Both the position numbers and the translations under genes were made by a program. Positions 11,696 through 23,115 of a stretch of DNA of 64,000 bases are shown one piece after another. Within the stretch, counting starts at the first letter, position 1, and every line of letters starts with the position of its first letter. This DNA is from Arachnopeziza araneosa (taxonomy: Eukaryota > Ascomycota > Leotiomycetes > Helotiales > Arachnopezizaceae): positions 93,185 to 157,184 of the forward strand of contig QYAI01000079.1 of the NCBI GenBank assembly GCA_003988855.1. The letters run 5' to 3'. The notes below the pieces were generated by a model. It saw nothing but the letters and a program-made list of their open reading frames with translations, made no database searches and had not been told where the DNA came from.

Positions 11696-13530
11696 GTTTT
11701 GTTACACATCGTCATCGGAACCCGTTCCGTTATCATACGATCTAATTTTCAGAGCCCACTCTATCTCCATTCTTGAAGCTAGATTCCATAGCGCTTCAAT
11801 AGCGCTCCTGTCGGTACATCTATTCGAGGAAATACAGATTTGTTGCGCATCGTCATCCGAGATCCGTTCCGGCCTTCCACAACCCCAACCTCTATTCTCC
11901 ACCTCATCGGGTCAATCTTCGCTTTTCATACGTAAATCCTAGAACCTTGAAGTCTATATCCATTTTTCTCCGTGCAATTGTCCGTCAACCAGATCTTTGT
12001 TGCAATTCGACATCCGATTTCCGTTCCGTCGTTCCACGATCTCGATACAAAGTGTCCCGCTATCTCGGCCGTTTGCGCACGTAAAGGCTACGCCCTTCTT
12101 GTAATGCATCATGCGTAGAAATATTTCGTATTGCTTTCTATAAACTGGTCTTTTGTTGCAATTCGAATTCCGATACATCCGCTCCGTCTAAACACCGTCT
12201 AATCTTCTGTGTGACATATTGTAACCTCCGGAGTGGTTCCGCACGTAAGGTCGGACGGTCTGGCTGGATTAGACCGCACCTCAGCACCACACACTTATCT
12301 TGCCTCCTACAATCACTTCTCACATTCGTAAACAGAGCTTTTGTTGCAATTCGACACCCAATCTCCGCTCCGTTGTTGCACAATCTTCGTGTCACTAGGT
12401 ACCGTGAGCGCTGAAGCTTCCCTGCAAAGACCAGACCTCCCGAGCACCTCGCACTTCGCACGAATATTACAGCATCCACAGACTCCATGCGGTCTTCGGC
12501 ATGCCCAATTCCTGTTGCACATCGCTCTCCGATAGCTCCGCTCCGTTGTTTCCCCCTCCACCGGCATGGCAAACGTCCAGTTGGAGTGGCTTTGTGAGCT
12601 TCCGAGTGGCGTTAGATGAGCAGCGATTTGGATGTGTACATTGGCCAAATTAAACCTTTATGGGCCACATAATTCATTTCAAGCTACTTAAGCCTCATGA
12701 ATTGTGATCAACATCATCTTTGTCTGGGTTATGCCGGTGGAGGGGATGCAGTCGTCCGATAAGTTTCGCCGCTACTTTAAACTCCGTCACACAGAAACAT
12801 CGGATCCCATCTCAGCACTTCACACCAAGGCTGAGCTCCCGTAAACTCTGTACCCTTTTCCGTGCACCTAATTTTTGTTGCACATCGTCATCCGAGACGT
12901 CCGCTGCATGATAACATAACCATCTGAGCCGTTGCGGCTAGCTCCGTCTTGTACCACACCTATCTCCGCCTTTCGCACTTAACTTCTTTCATCCCTCTAC
13001 GCTTCGTACAACCGACAACGTGGTGCAGCGTCAATATAATTCTTTGTTGCACGTCGCTATCCGAACCACATTCCGAAATCAGATCATATGCGTGAGGAAC
13101 CGCCTGGTATTCCCTCCTCACACTATCCTCATTTGCTCTCTTTAAAAAAAACTGCAGAATTTCTCCATTTCCCTCCGCTACAATCGACTCATATTGTATC
13201 ATATCAGAGCATTTAAAAGATAACCTGACACCCCACATCCCGATGGTACCAATGTTCCTTCTTCCCTTTACTTTTCTTTCCCATCCGTTCAACAAACCAG
13301 GCGTAAACACGAAGAGATGATTCCCATCACACCACAGCATCACCTGACACGCCTCACCCCCATCGTCCCACAACCAAAAGCAAGAAGAAAAACCACACTA
13401 CCTAGGTAGAATACCACCACCAGCATGACAACCCCTCTTTCCCTCTCAATGATAAAAAAGAAGATCCTAAAAGCTCAGGAGATATGACAGCAGCAAAGCC
13501 TTTTTGTTGCACATCGCACGCATCCGCCGG
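11696..13530. repeat. Degenerate repeat array with a recurring 35-bp core
   Basis: About nine copies of a core reading roughly TTTTGTTGCACATCGTCATC followed by a TCCGTTCCG-like tail begin near 11696, 11839, 11996, 12151, 12339, 12511, 12873, 13043 and 13501. Spacings are about 143, 157, 155, 188, 172, 362, 170 and 458 bp, so most are one 145-190 bp period and the two long ones look like two and three periods. Between cores similarity is weak (short shared CGCACGTAA or AGCACCTC-like bits). On the minus strand several cores read in one phase as a peptide of the type ERxSDDDVQQK, but stops interrupt any long frame. No gene is supported across 11489-14045. Confidence 0.7.
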
Positions 13531-14045
13531 ACGAGAATTATTCCCCCCATGGCCAGGTCTGGGGTTTGTAGGATAGGTCGGATGTGGGTTCTGCCACCGA
13601 AGGACCGAAGGGAGCCCCCGCACAGGATGGATGCTTTGAAGCTTGGAGGTGAGGCGCAGAGAGAGACGTGGATGGGGAGAGGAAAGCGGTGATGGTGCGG
13701 CTATACATTTCGCCGGCGGGAGAAGGGAAGGTCGGCGTTGGGATAGACAGGGGGAGAAAGCAGGACAGCATCGGTGGTGGGTGAGTGGAGAATGGGCGGG
13801 CCGAGCCGATGCTGCACACCAGCAAACGGTTTTGTGAATATGGTGCCGCGCTCTTCGAAGGTTTTATCTGTTAATAGAAGGGGTGAGGAATAGAGGAGAC
13901 TGTACAAAGTATACAATCATTGTAGATATATGTGCCGCAACGAAAATCCATCTACTTTATTCATACAGGCCATCGTTCATATGCAAGAGAGTCACCTCCG
14001 TCCCACGGATATTTATACATCCGCCTATTTGTCAAAACATGGCTC
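13531..14045. other. Intergenic, no supported gene
   Basis: From 13531 the tract is G-rich on the plus strand to about 13810, with overlapping uninformative frames on both strands. It then runs into the 3' flank of the minus-strand glycosyltransferase. I see no domain or splice structure. Confidence 0.4.
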
Positions 14046-15587
14046 TCACGGAAGTGTATCGCCCGCTCTCCAGTTAAGCACCATTACCGTATCCAACTCC
14101 CTCTGAGAACCTTCTTTCTCTGCACCTTCGCGGAAGTACACTTGTCTCACGACGCCCTTTCCAGCCGCGCCTTCAGTATCAATGCTCATGCTATCCAGAA
14201 GTTTATATCCTACTTTACCTTCGTCGCTCATTTTTGATCGTGTTGGCGCCATACTATGCAGAACATTGATTTCATCGCCCCAAGTGTATTCAACTTCCTC
14301 CAAATTAATCTTCTCCACCTCTGGCCCGGATACCAGAAAACCCCCTTTATTTCCTGACAGATGGCCATGAGGGTAGGAATTGATTGAGAAACCATTGGAC
14401 AGAACCAGATTGTTGCGGAATTGCCAGCGCTGCAAGAAACAAGAATCGCAAATATCGGCTACGAGATGCATTTTCTCCATTTCGAGCTTGTAACCTGCGG
14501 CTGAGCCTTCTTTCCAATGGTGTAAAGAAAGCATCTCTCGTCCACTCTCGTAGAATCCCGACAGATCACCGTGCATATCAACTTGATGAAGACCCGGTAT
14601 ATGAGTGAGCTTCACAGTGGAGAAGCGATAAATGCAATCCATAACAGTAATATCTCCCGCTGTAGTGCGCAAATTCTCTTTGCATTCATCTCGATGGTCG
14701 TCGATTATTTTTGCCATAGGGAGGGAGAGTAGTATACCTGCGCCACCAAAACCCATCAGTCCATAATGATTCACTGCCCACCAATCTTCTGATAAGGATC
14801 CAATATATAGAGGTGTCATAGGATCGTACTTCTTAAGCATGGTTTGCAGATCATGCATTGAAGGGAAGAAGGTATCATCGTCAATGTTGACAATCCATTG
14901 GGTGTTTGCGTCGCGTGCTTCGTACATGACGTTTACAAGGGAGAAGTATCGCTGAGCGAATGAATCGATCGGACGAACAGGATGAATAATTGTGACGTTC
15001 ATTCCAAGATCATGAAACCGCTTCTGTAGATCTGCCATTTCTTGATCGTCCGCAGCAAGTTCTTCTGTATCAATAACAATGCAGTATAAACGTGCACCGG
15101 TATGTGGAAGCCATCTCGCCAGATGCTTGACAGTATCCTTCAGTCGTTTCATCGTAGTCTGCAGTCCAAAGATCATGTTCGACGCATCAGCTGGCGGCAT
15201 TACTGGATGCGGCACGTCGAGAACGAGAGGTGCGAGGCACTTTGTGATCTCAGTTGTAACTGACTGCGCTAGATCAATGGTCGTAAAGTCATCGAAGAGA
15301 GGTGTGTCCATGATCGTAAGGGTTGGTCGTGATGAGGTGGAAGATGGCAAGGCGATGATGTCTCTCGAGACATAGCGGATTGGATACGAGAACTGGTATG
15401 GTTCCAGCCATCCTAAGTGTTCCGTACATGGCTTCGACTCTGGGTCCTTTCCCTCTGTGCTTCCTTTATGAATCCATTTGTCGACCTTATTCAAATTCGT
15501 CCCATCAGGACTCACTCGCGTAAGGAGGAAGACAGTGCCGAATACTGCAATGAATCCAAATACAAGGAAATATCGTCTCGGTAACAT
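14046..15587 (-). CDS. GT31-like (fringe-type) glycosyltransferase, type II membrane protein
   Basis: Predicted Golgi glycosyltransferase of 513 residues without introns. I start at the ATG at 15587, because it puts a type II anchor (YFLVFGFIAVFGTVFLL) right after MLPRR; the frame stays open to 15764, but that 59-residue extension is not anchor-like. A lumenal stem follows. The catalytic part has WIVNIDDDTFFPSM, where DDD is the DxD-type metal/nucleotide-sugar site, then YIGSLSEDWWAVNHYG and GFGGAGILLS, then LHQVDMHGDLSGFYES and LSLHHWK. These are conserved in fungal GT31/fringe-like proteins. The acceptor sugar is unknown. The 3' end lies next to the repeat array. Confidence 0.88.
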   Translation of the reverse strand: MLPRRYFLVFGFIAVFGTVFLLTRVSPDGTNLNKVDKWIHKGSTEGKDPESKPCTEHLGWLEPYQFSYPIRYVSRDIIALPSSTSSRPTLTIMDTPLFDDFTTIDLAQSVTTEITKCLAPLVLDVPHPVMPPADASNMIFGLQTTMKRLKDTVKHLARWLPHTGARLYCIVIDTEELAADDQEMADLQKRFHDLGMNVTIIHPVRPIDSFAQRYFSLVNVMYEARDANTQWIVNIDDDTFFPSMHDLQTMLKKYDPMTPLYIGSLSEDWWAVNHYGLMGFGGAGILLSLPMAKIIDDHRDECKENLRTTAGDITVMDCIYRFSTVKLTHIPGLHQVDMHGDLSGFYESGREMLSLHHWKEGSAAGYKLEMEKMHLVADICDSCFLQRWQFRNNLVLSNGFSINSYPHGHLSGNKGGFLVSGPEVEKINLEEVEYTWGDEINVLHSMAPTRSKMSDEGKVGYKLLDSMSIDTEGAAGKGVVRQVYFREGAEKEGSQRELDTVMVLNWRAGDTLP

Positions 15588-16177
15588 GTTTTGACTACAT
15601 GAAGACTGTAGAGCAAATGCGCACAGAAAGATACAGAATGTTGTACATGAGTATCGTAAATTCGGGTTGTTAGCGGCGCTGTAATCTTGATAGGGGCCAA
15701 GATCCGACCCCAGAACAGTTTGAGATCTTCCATTCTGCAACAGCAAGTCACGATAAATTACCACATAAAGAGCATGAGACAGAGAGTATCAGGAGGAAAT
15801 ATGAATCAATATTATTTTTTCCTTCTTTGAAGCGCAAAGCAGACTGGTGCCTTTCACGTGACAAGGCTGAATCATAACCTTGCATGATGAGGCAAGTAAA
15901 GAGAAACATCGAAGAAGGCGACTTAGGAACCACTTACAACATTTCGAAGCGCCTCTTTCGAAAACTACAACTTCAATCCCGTATCTTTCATTTGATTTAA
16001 CAATGAAACGGAAGTGCAACATCATTTTTAGTTGTTCCTAAGAACGACCCGAATTCGTAGCACAAGCTTCAAACATAAGCACCATCATAACCAACCGGTT
16101 TGCGTGTGATGCTCTGAGCCGATAAACTGCCTGGACTTGCTTCACTCAATCACTGGGTTCTTTAAGAAGATCAAAAT
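15588..16177. other. Divergent promoter region
   Basis: This 590-bp spacer lies between the divergent glycosyltransferase and RING-CH genes. No further gene is supported. Confidence 0.4.
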
Positions 16178-17862
16178 ATGGCATCTCAAGCAGCTCGCAT
16201 TCCTAGACAGCAAGAACAAAATCAAGCGCCATCTTCTCAACCTATCGAACCCTCCACACAGAAAATTCCCCCAGAACCGACTACACATCTCTTGAACATA
16301 TATGATTCACAGGACAAAAAGGAATCATCATCTCGCAGTGAAGAATGGGAGGCTATATCTCAACCCGGTGCATTGCCTAGGTCCAAATCCACCGAACAAA
16401 ATCACACACCACAAGTCCCGCAAGAATCAGCGCGAACATGTTGGATATGCCAAATGGATGATACAGAAGATACAGAAGAGAATAATGAATGGCGGAAACC
16501 GTGTCCTTGCTCTCTTACCGCACATGATGCGTGTCTGATGGAATGGATTTCTAATGAAGAAGCTCCAAAACCTGGAGAGATTGCCCATGACCACCACATA
16601 AAATGCCCGCAGTGCAAGGCAGAGATTCATATCGAAAGACCTCGCCATATTTTTGTCTCTTTCATAGAGCTAGTGCAGAGCGTTGTGAAGTTATCAATTG
16701 CTCCAGCGGCAGTGGGTGCACTTTTAAGCTGTACATATTGGGGTCTTATGGCATACGGAGTTCATACTATGAGCGTCGTTTTTGGTGCACGAGAAGGAGC
16801 TAGAATGTTAAAAGGACCGGTAAATCTCCCTTGGTTCCAGTTTGGCTTCCACTAAAATTGTTACAGATATTTGGAATTTTCAACAATGGTCCTTTCACCA
16901 GGGCACGGTTGTTGAGCAGTATCAGCCTTTTCCTTGGAGTCCCAATGATTGCACCTGCTCTTATCCTCCTGAGGACTAAACTCGCCGATCAAGCATTCTC
17001 GCTGCTTCTACCTCTTGTAAGTCTCCTTGAGCTACTTTTTCTTTGCTGACATATGTAGTATTTCTTATACCCCTCTCATAGAACCATTTCATGGCCACCT
17101 TCCCCTGCCCTTGCCTTTGCTACAGTTCCTTATCTTCGATCCGCCTACAATGAATTTTATCGTCTTCGGTTTAGTGGTCTTGAAAAGGAATGGGATCTTG
17201 CTGTCCAACGCCGTCCCCGGCCGGGAGAGACGGCTGAACAAATAGCAGAAGAAGCTAACCGTGTCGAGGATGACGACGATGGCGAAGAGGTTCTAGAAAT
17301 AAACATCAATTTCGGCGGCTTTGGGGAAGAAGAGCCTCAACGAGTCGAAGTGCCACAAGAAATCCCACCAGCTGAACAACAAGTTGGTGTAAATAACGTT
17401 CCAGGAGAAGTTCAACTTAATCCCGCTCTCCCAGGCCCGAATGACCCCGCCCAACCGAGACCGAATGGCGATAGGCGCTGGGAGATGCAACAGAATACTT
17501 CCCTCTCTACAATCACATCAACAGTAATAGGCGCTCTTTTCTTCCCTATCGCCTCCTCGATTGCAGGTGATATCCTTCAACGCATACTCCCAACAAAACT
17601 CATCCAGCCCTCAGTTGTTGTTACAGGTCAATCCTTTGGCCGATCTAGGGTGGTGCTACAAAAGGGATTATTGACCGAACGTTGGGGAAGGACACTTGTT
17701 GGAGGTTGCTTATTTGTGGTGTTGAAGGATGTGGTTACACTGTATTGTAAGTGGAGGAAGGCGAAAGACTTCGGAAAGAGGAAGGTTAAGGATTGGGTGG
17801 GAAAGAGGAGGGGTGGGGAAGCGAGGCCCGCTTCTCAGGCGGAGACGCGCGCCACAATTTGA
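16178..17862 (+). CDS. RING-CH (MARCH-type) membrane E3 ubiquitin ligase
   Basis: Three exons (16178-16819, 16867-17016, 17059-17862) join to 531 residues. The N-terminal 85 residues are polar and disordered. A RING-CH (RINGv, C4HC3) finger follows: CWIC, then CPC, HDACLMEW and CPQCKAEI with an acidic insert. Hydrophobic segments come next: FIELVQSVVKLSIAPAAVGA, FLGVPMIAPALILL and GALFFPIASSIAGDIL, and a final one near GGCLFVVLKDVV, with an acidic DDDDGEE loop between. Family knowledge: MARCH-like ligases ubiquitinate membrane proteins. The C-terminal tail is strongly basic (KWRKAKDFGKRK). Both introns are short (46 and 42 bp) with GT-AG ends. Substrates are unknown. Confidence 0.9.
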
Positions 17863-19436
17863 AAAGATACGTTATGTAGGATGGAGAGACATTGCATGGC
17901 ATTGGAAACGCATTGATGGTTTAGTGGGAGGATGTATAATTGGTGGATCTCCACGAATGGATATGATTAATGAAGTTGCACCTAGTGTTGCATGAGATAC
18001 ACATTGTTTTTCTCTTCCCCCATACAATCACTTACACAATCTCATATTCGTTCATTTGCTGTTTTAGCTGAAGGATGTCCCAAGTCAGATGAATACTTGC
18101 AGAGCAAATTTATTGACTTGATTATCATCCTACTATTAGATTTTGGAATTCATGTTGGTGTTTGGCTTTTGATATGCTGTTGGTTTATATCCTCGACAGT
18201 CGCTCTATTTGTCACTCTCACAAGTTTAGCATAGGGGTTTGAAATATTGGTGATGTGTACATTCATTGTGACTCTGTTGAGATATTTAGCCAAGAATCTC
18301 ATACAATTTATTTCCTTCCGAAACGCATTCCAAATCTTCACAGAACCTCGGGAGACTTATCATTTTTCGTTTTCATTTTGGTGCTTGGGAGTGCTGGCGA
18401 GCAGCTCAACATGAAAATCCTCCGTAGGCCCAAAGTGTGCAGGTATTTTGGACCATTCGTTTTTGTGAAACGCCTTCGTTTCTTGAATGACGCCAAGAGC
18501 CAGTCCATGAGATGCAAGGCATCTATGGCTGCATTTTGCAAAGCGGACATAAGACATCTGTCCGCCAAAACCCACAATTTTCCAGTTCGTAATAAATTAG
18601 TAGGTTTGTAAATGTCGAATTTAACAGGCGAAAATTGTGAATGCTTGAATGTCTATTTTAATATTTGACAATAAGAAGTATTTAAATATTAAAGATAAAA
18701 TTCTAGTACGTATTAAGTATTAGGTTAGTAGGTTAGCTTGTAAGGTTCGGAGCGAGACTTACGAGGAAGGGAAGGAGACTTCAAACACAGCTCTCCGATA
18801 GTCATCTTTCTTCACTTGTTTTTTTGCACATACTCAATGCTCGACGGTGTCAGCTTGAGCTTGTCTTTGTTTGCAGTCGCCATGATGACTCTGTTCAGCT
18901 GTCAGGGCATGTTATGGTACAAACTTACTTGATCCAAACCTTAGTGGCTTACGGATGAAGAATCTCAAAGCCATAGCTACTAGTTGTGCATCCTTAGAGG
19001 TGATTTCGAGCAGATTTTGGCTTGCACTATCATCAGAGAATCACATGGTACAAAAGCAAACGGGCATGTTTTCTGTGATAGGCTGAGCAGATTTCTTGAT
19101 AAAAAGAGAACTTTCCCTTTTTTTGCTAATCAAATCCTATCTTCAAACGGAGATAAAGATATAGCCGTGAAGTTAATGCGTTATGGAATTATTCGTGTTA
19201 TCTACCTAGGTTACAAATATTTATTAGACTTGTTTAGGAATGACCCTCCACTCATGTACGTTCACGGAAGTCTTAGCTCTCGCTACTGTAGTCACATATC
19301 AAAATCGCAAGACTTAGGGACCATTGATCCATCCTATTGCGAGTTCAGATCTCAGATGTACAAAACCACAATCTGCCATGCCCTCCTCTCTGTTCCAGGT
19401 GAGCATGGTGGAGGAAGAAGTCTCTTCCTTCTCATT
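17863..19436. other. Repeat-bearing intergenic region
   Basis: This tract holds the left arm of an inverted repeat (18605-18822) with two 37-bp repeat units at 18609-18681. An open frame at 18984-19472 (+) lacks a standard ATG start, overlaps the BTB gene's 3' end and has no domain. I assign no gene. Confidence 0.5.
18605..18822 (+). repeat. Left arm of a ~215-bp inverted repeat
   Basis: The reverse complement of 25786-25993 aligns along this arm with few gaps. Shared blocks include ACGTATTAAGTATTA, AGTTAGTAGGTTAGCTT (one mismatch) and AGGAGACTTCAAACACAGC. The arm includes two 37-bp repeat units. The two arms are about 7 kb apart and enclose the BTB pair and the DUF1996 gene. Confidence 0.8.
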
Positions 19437-20117
19437 CTACAAAACATAGAAGTGATCAGTCGTCCTCCTTGAATCACTGCCAAACTCCTTGATAATTTCG
19501 ACAGTGTGGGCGACATCTTTGGCAAAAGCTTCTCCATACTTTACTCCGAGTTGCCTGTCAATCTCGTCGATTGAATATTCCTCAGAGTGTATCCTATGTA
19601 TAATATATTTAGCGACACGACCAGCGAACCATTGTTTTATTTTATTGCTTGCTAGTTCATCCGTGTGCTTGTACAGCTTGTTTACCGCTTTATGCAGGTC
19701 TTGCGTAACTCTCGTCCAACTCTGTCTATCCAAGGCGTCAAGCAATTGGTTCTGCATTTTTGTGAGATCCTTTCGCCCTGCGAGCACCCAAAGTCGAACT
19801 ATTTTAACGATATTATTCTTAGCTTTATCATGAAGCACGTCGGTTTGTAGTTTGGGCATGAGAAATCTGTCTGCAAGCATCCAGAGTCTCACTATTCTCC
19901 GCGAGCTCATGTAGTCCTCCTCTATCTCTTGCCGATACATCCAATGTACCATTAGCCCAAAAAGCTTGGTATCAATGTCTTCAATGACCATTCTGCCGGT
20001 TCGACTTTCGATCCAATTATCATTGTCAAAAGCTGCGTTGAAAAATGGTGAATGAAAACAGACCAGCTGCTTGGGAACGACGAATTCAACCGCTTCGGTG
20101 CCAACGATGATAGTCAC
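19437..20117 (-). CDS. BTB/POZ domain protein
   Basis: 227 residues from the ATG at 20117, with a BTB core PKQLVCFHSPFFNAAFDN, LFGLMVHWMYRQE and VRLWMLADRFLMPKLQ. It resembles the BTB gene at 5698 and, more closely, the pseudogene at 20685. The frame stays open a little upstream (TPQDFVTIIVG), and homologous proteins usually carry an N-terminal extension. A likely first coding exon begins with an ATG at 20373 (MDFVLEPRASS) and would join through the acceptor AGATACAG near 20133; I could not fix the donor. Thus the start is uncertain. The gene is divergent from the pseudogene, with a GAAA microsatellite between them. Confidence 0.85.
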   Translation of the reverse strand: MTIIVGTEAVEFVVPKQLVCFHSPFFNAAFDNDNWIESRTGRMVIEDIDTKLFGLMVHWMYRQEIEEDYMSSRRIVRLWMLADRFLMPKLQTDVLHDKAKNNIVKIVRLWVLAGRKDLTKMQNQLLDALDRQSWTRVTQDLHKAVNKLYKHTDELASNKIKQWFAGRVAKYIIHRIHSEEYSIDEIDRQLGVKYGEAFAKDVAHTVEIIKEFGSDSRRTTDHFYVL

Positions 20118-20412
20118 GAAGTCTTGAGGAGTCCTGTATCTCGTTTAGCCTTGTACTTTTAGACTCTTGGCTTAGCAGGTCCAAGAGGTTCGAGCTTCTC
20201 ATGTAGACTTATGAGAATGATAGAGCTGGCTTAGGTGCGTTACGTTCCTTCATCGTACTTGGAAGTAAACATGCATTTGTTGAGCTGCCACAGTCGTTAC
20301 CAAGCTGAGCCATTTCCTTGATTGTCTGATGTTTAAGAATGCTTGAAGCTCGAGGCTCTAGCACGAAGTCCATGGTGAAGCTGTGGTTGTGGTTGCAATT
20401 GACAGTTTTTAT

Positions 20413-20414
20413 GA

Positions 20415-20458
<44 letters not shown>
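20413..20458. repeat. (GAAA)n microsatellite
   Basis: About eleven uninterrupted GAAA units lie between the two divergent BTB loci, in their presumed shared promoter. Confidence 0.95.
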
Positions 20459-20684
20459 GAGGGGCTTAATAAGCTTGCGCTTTGGCAAATTCACATTATA
20501 TATATAATTTTAATTTGATCAATCACTCACGCATGCAGGTTTCAAGATATTCACCTCCGTGCTGCACTTACATCACAAAACTTCGCATTAATTTACTGTT
20601 CTTCTTCAATTAAAAACACAACTTACCGCTTCTATCTACAACGCCTCCACAGTTTGTGTCTGCCAAAGAAACCATAAAGCAGTC

Positions 20685-21704
20685 ATGTCTATAGATCTCA
20701 AACCTACAGCCCAAGATCCTCTCACTGTTGCGTTCCGAAAGCGGAGTTCAATACCATCGCCATTATCTTTCTCGTCAGTTCAGTTTCGAAGCCCCTAGGA
20801 TCTAGGGGAGCCTGAAAAATTCGGACCCACTGGAACTCCTACAAGCCTTGCAGACTTGGTAAGCTTGGTTAGCCTGGATTTTTTTCTAGGCTTATGAGGC
20901 TTTAGAGACTCTGAAGGCGCTAGAACCCTTAAGAACTTCGAAGATAGAGTCTAGAATGCGAAGCTAATTTGAATTTTGTAGGGCTCCTGGGCAAGCTTTT
21001 GTAACATTCTTTGTCGGACCAGATAAAGTACAGTTTATCATTCACAAGCAGCTGGTCTGTTTTTATTCTCCATTTTGGACAGCAGCGTTCGACAATCAGG
21101 GCTTCGAAGAAGGTCGAAAACGGGAGATGGTATTAGATGGTGTAGATACAGAGCTTTTTGGTCTTGTTGTCCACTGGTTATATCAACAGGAGGTGGAAAA
21201 CTGCCAAGGACAAGTGTTGGTACAATCACGTGCCAACATGCGAAACTTAATTAGTCAGGCAGCCAGAACCCCATAAGGGTTCTCCAGCTGCCTCCATCTT
21301 TCTTCCGGATACATGCCAACTTAACCCAACGATACAGACCCCTCCACACGTGAGGAGCCTAGTATCCAGGGTAAACCGGCCAAAACCACGATCTACGAAT
21401 AACTAGTTATCTTGTGAACCGACAACAAGATTACGATACATTAGTCGACTCATGGATGCTGGCAGATCGATTCATCATCCTGAAACTCTAAATATATCTT
21501 GTCAATGTTGTGAATTTCAGCGGTCCGCTTTTAGACATTGAACCGAGCGAAGAATTCTATTTCCTATGCAGGGATGTCCAAGAATGTTTCCTAAACGATA
21601 ATACGAAGCGATATATCACAAACCATCATGTCCGGCGGTTGGTAGAGCCAGAGGCTGAAGCTCCTTCTCGCAGCTCGGATGGAACTGAGTGGGAGGAGTG
21701 GTAG
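20685..21704 (+). pseudogene. BTB/POZ pseudogene interrupted by a solo LTR
   Basis: Exon 1 starts at 20685 (MSIDLKPTAQDPL); exon 2 from about 20983 reads FVTFFVG, HKQLVCFYSPFWTAAFDN and LFGLVVHWLYQQE, a BTB core. At 21215 a solo LTR interrupts the frame. Downstream from 21430 the same frame resumes with a DSWMLADRF helix, as in the intact gene at 19437; removing the LTR plus one 5-bp duplication restores frame exactly. A second lesion is a TAA after ILKL, where the paralog has Gln (PKLQ). The frame then continues open to a TAG at about 21702. So at least two inactivating changes are visible. Confidence 0.88.
21215..21424 (+). mobile_element. Solo LTR with 5-bp target-site duplication
   Basis: A 210-bp element starts TGTTGGTACA and ends GAACCGACA, i.e. 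TG...CA with short inverted termini (TGTTGGT and TGTCGGT). It is flanked by ACAAG at 21210-21214 and again at 21425-21429. A second, 152-bp copy lies at 56348-56499 with its own duplication. No internal retrotransposon coding sequence is present, so this is a solo LTR left by recombination. A 5-bp duplication with TG/CA ends fits Copia- or Gypsy-type elements; I cannot tell which. Confidence 0.88.
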
Positions 21705-23115
21705 TTGATTGCATTGATGATATTGAATCTCAAGTGGCAATAGTATTTATTCATCGAATCAACCTCTACTTAAATGACTTGCCGCAGCTCGTGACAAAAT
21801 TGTGTGAACGAGGTTATCCCTAAATAAGAACTTACGAATCTGAGTAAATCATGATTTTGATTAAATTGATCAAAGGTCCTATATGTATTTACGATAATCT
21901 GATAAAGTATGTTTATACTCAAGATTTTGGTACGAAGTGTGTTACATTTTGTGTGATCGCTAGCCGAATTTAATATCTCCCAACTAGGCGACTATGACAC
22001 TGATCGGTTTTGAGTTTGAACTTTAAATCTGAGGCTTTTAATTTCTTCGAGGCCTTCAAGATCCTAAGGATAGTCTTAGGGCTATGATGACGTAGATTTA
22101 GATACATTTTTGCGCAGCCGATACTTAGGTTCTGCCATTACCGCAACCACTATTTATCGGGGCTTTGTGCAACTGATAGCTTGCTAAGCTGATCTCCGCG
22201 ATAGATGATGTTAGTGTGTAACTAACGATTTTCAGTATAGATTTTTTTATCAGTATTGCAGATAGATTTTAGTACAATGAGAGAGTGCTATTTATACGTA
22301 AATGAATGAGCTCGCTCAAAAATATTGTGGAAATCTTGACCTGAAACACTTCACCTTTTACAATTCAATACCGTCATTTTTGTTCAAAGACTTCATGTTC
22401 ACATGAAAATCATCAGCGGAAATCAAGCATCGAGATTAATGGTGCGCTTTGTTTTCCTTAGGCCAATTTCTATCACGTTACTCTTTGGTTCGAGCATACA
22501 TTCAGTCATTCAACTTCCTGTGACTAAATGCTGACTAAGTTCGGCCAAGCGATCCTAAGGCCCGAGAGGGCTTTGCCACTTTCCAAATCGGGAAGTCCGT
22601 GATTCGAAGTTTTCAAGACTATAAGCATATCTCTGTTATCGCTCTCCACTTCGAAAAACGCTTTTAAAGAAGAGTTTTATGAATAAAAAATAAGAATAGT
22701 TCTCAATGACGTCAATATAGATTCATCTGTGGTCCTAGTGATTTGGTTTTACAGTTGAAGGCCTCACTTGGACTAAAAGGCAAGTCGCTTCATGCTTAAA
22801 TTTTATGATTCTGCCGAGTCATAATATTTTTGAATTTTATTTTCTTAATATATGGTTAATCTCACGTGCGTCAATAGAGTTGTGGGTTTCTATAGTTAGG
22901 CTGTACACAGTTTTTGCGTATCGAGAGAAATTTACTACTATCGTAGCACAGAACAATAAAGATTGACATTTAAATAGTTGAATCGGTGCTATAGGTAGAG
23001 TATCAAACGAAGATCAATAATTGCTCCTTTGTCATTCTAGGTCGAAGTTCCTCTGCCCGGAAGCGTTGTAAACCCTTTGTCAAGTTAGCAGTTATATTAT
23101 TCGTGTCAGGATACT
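21705..23115. other. AT-rich, gene-free stretch
   Basis: This 1.4-kb tract is AT-rich and full of stops in all frames. I found no open frame with features, no clear repeat and no RNA gene. Confidence 0.5.

Noticed and set aside
18984..19472. 162-codon plus-strand frame
   Set aside because: No standard ATG, no domain, and it overlaps the 3' end of the convergent BTB gene.
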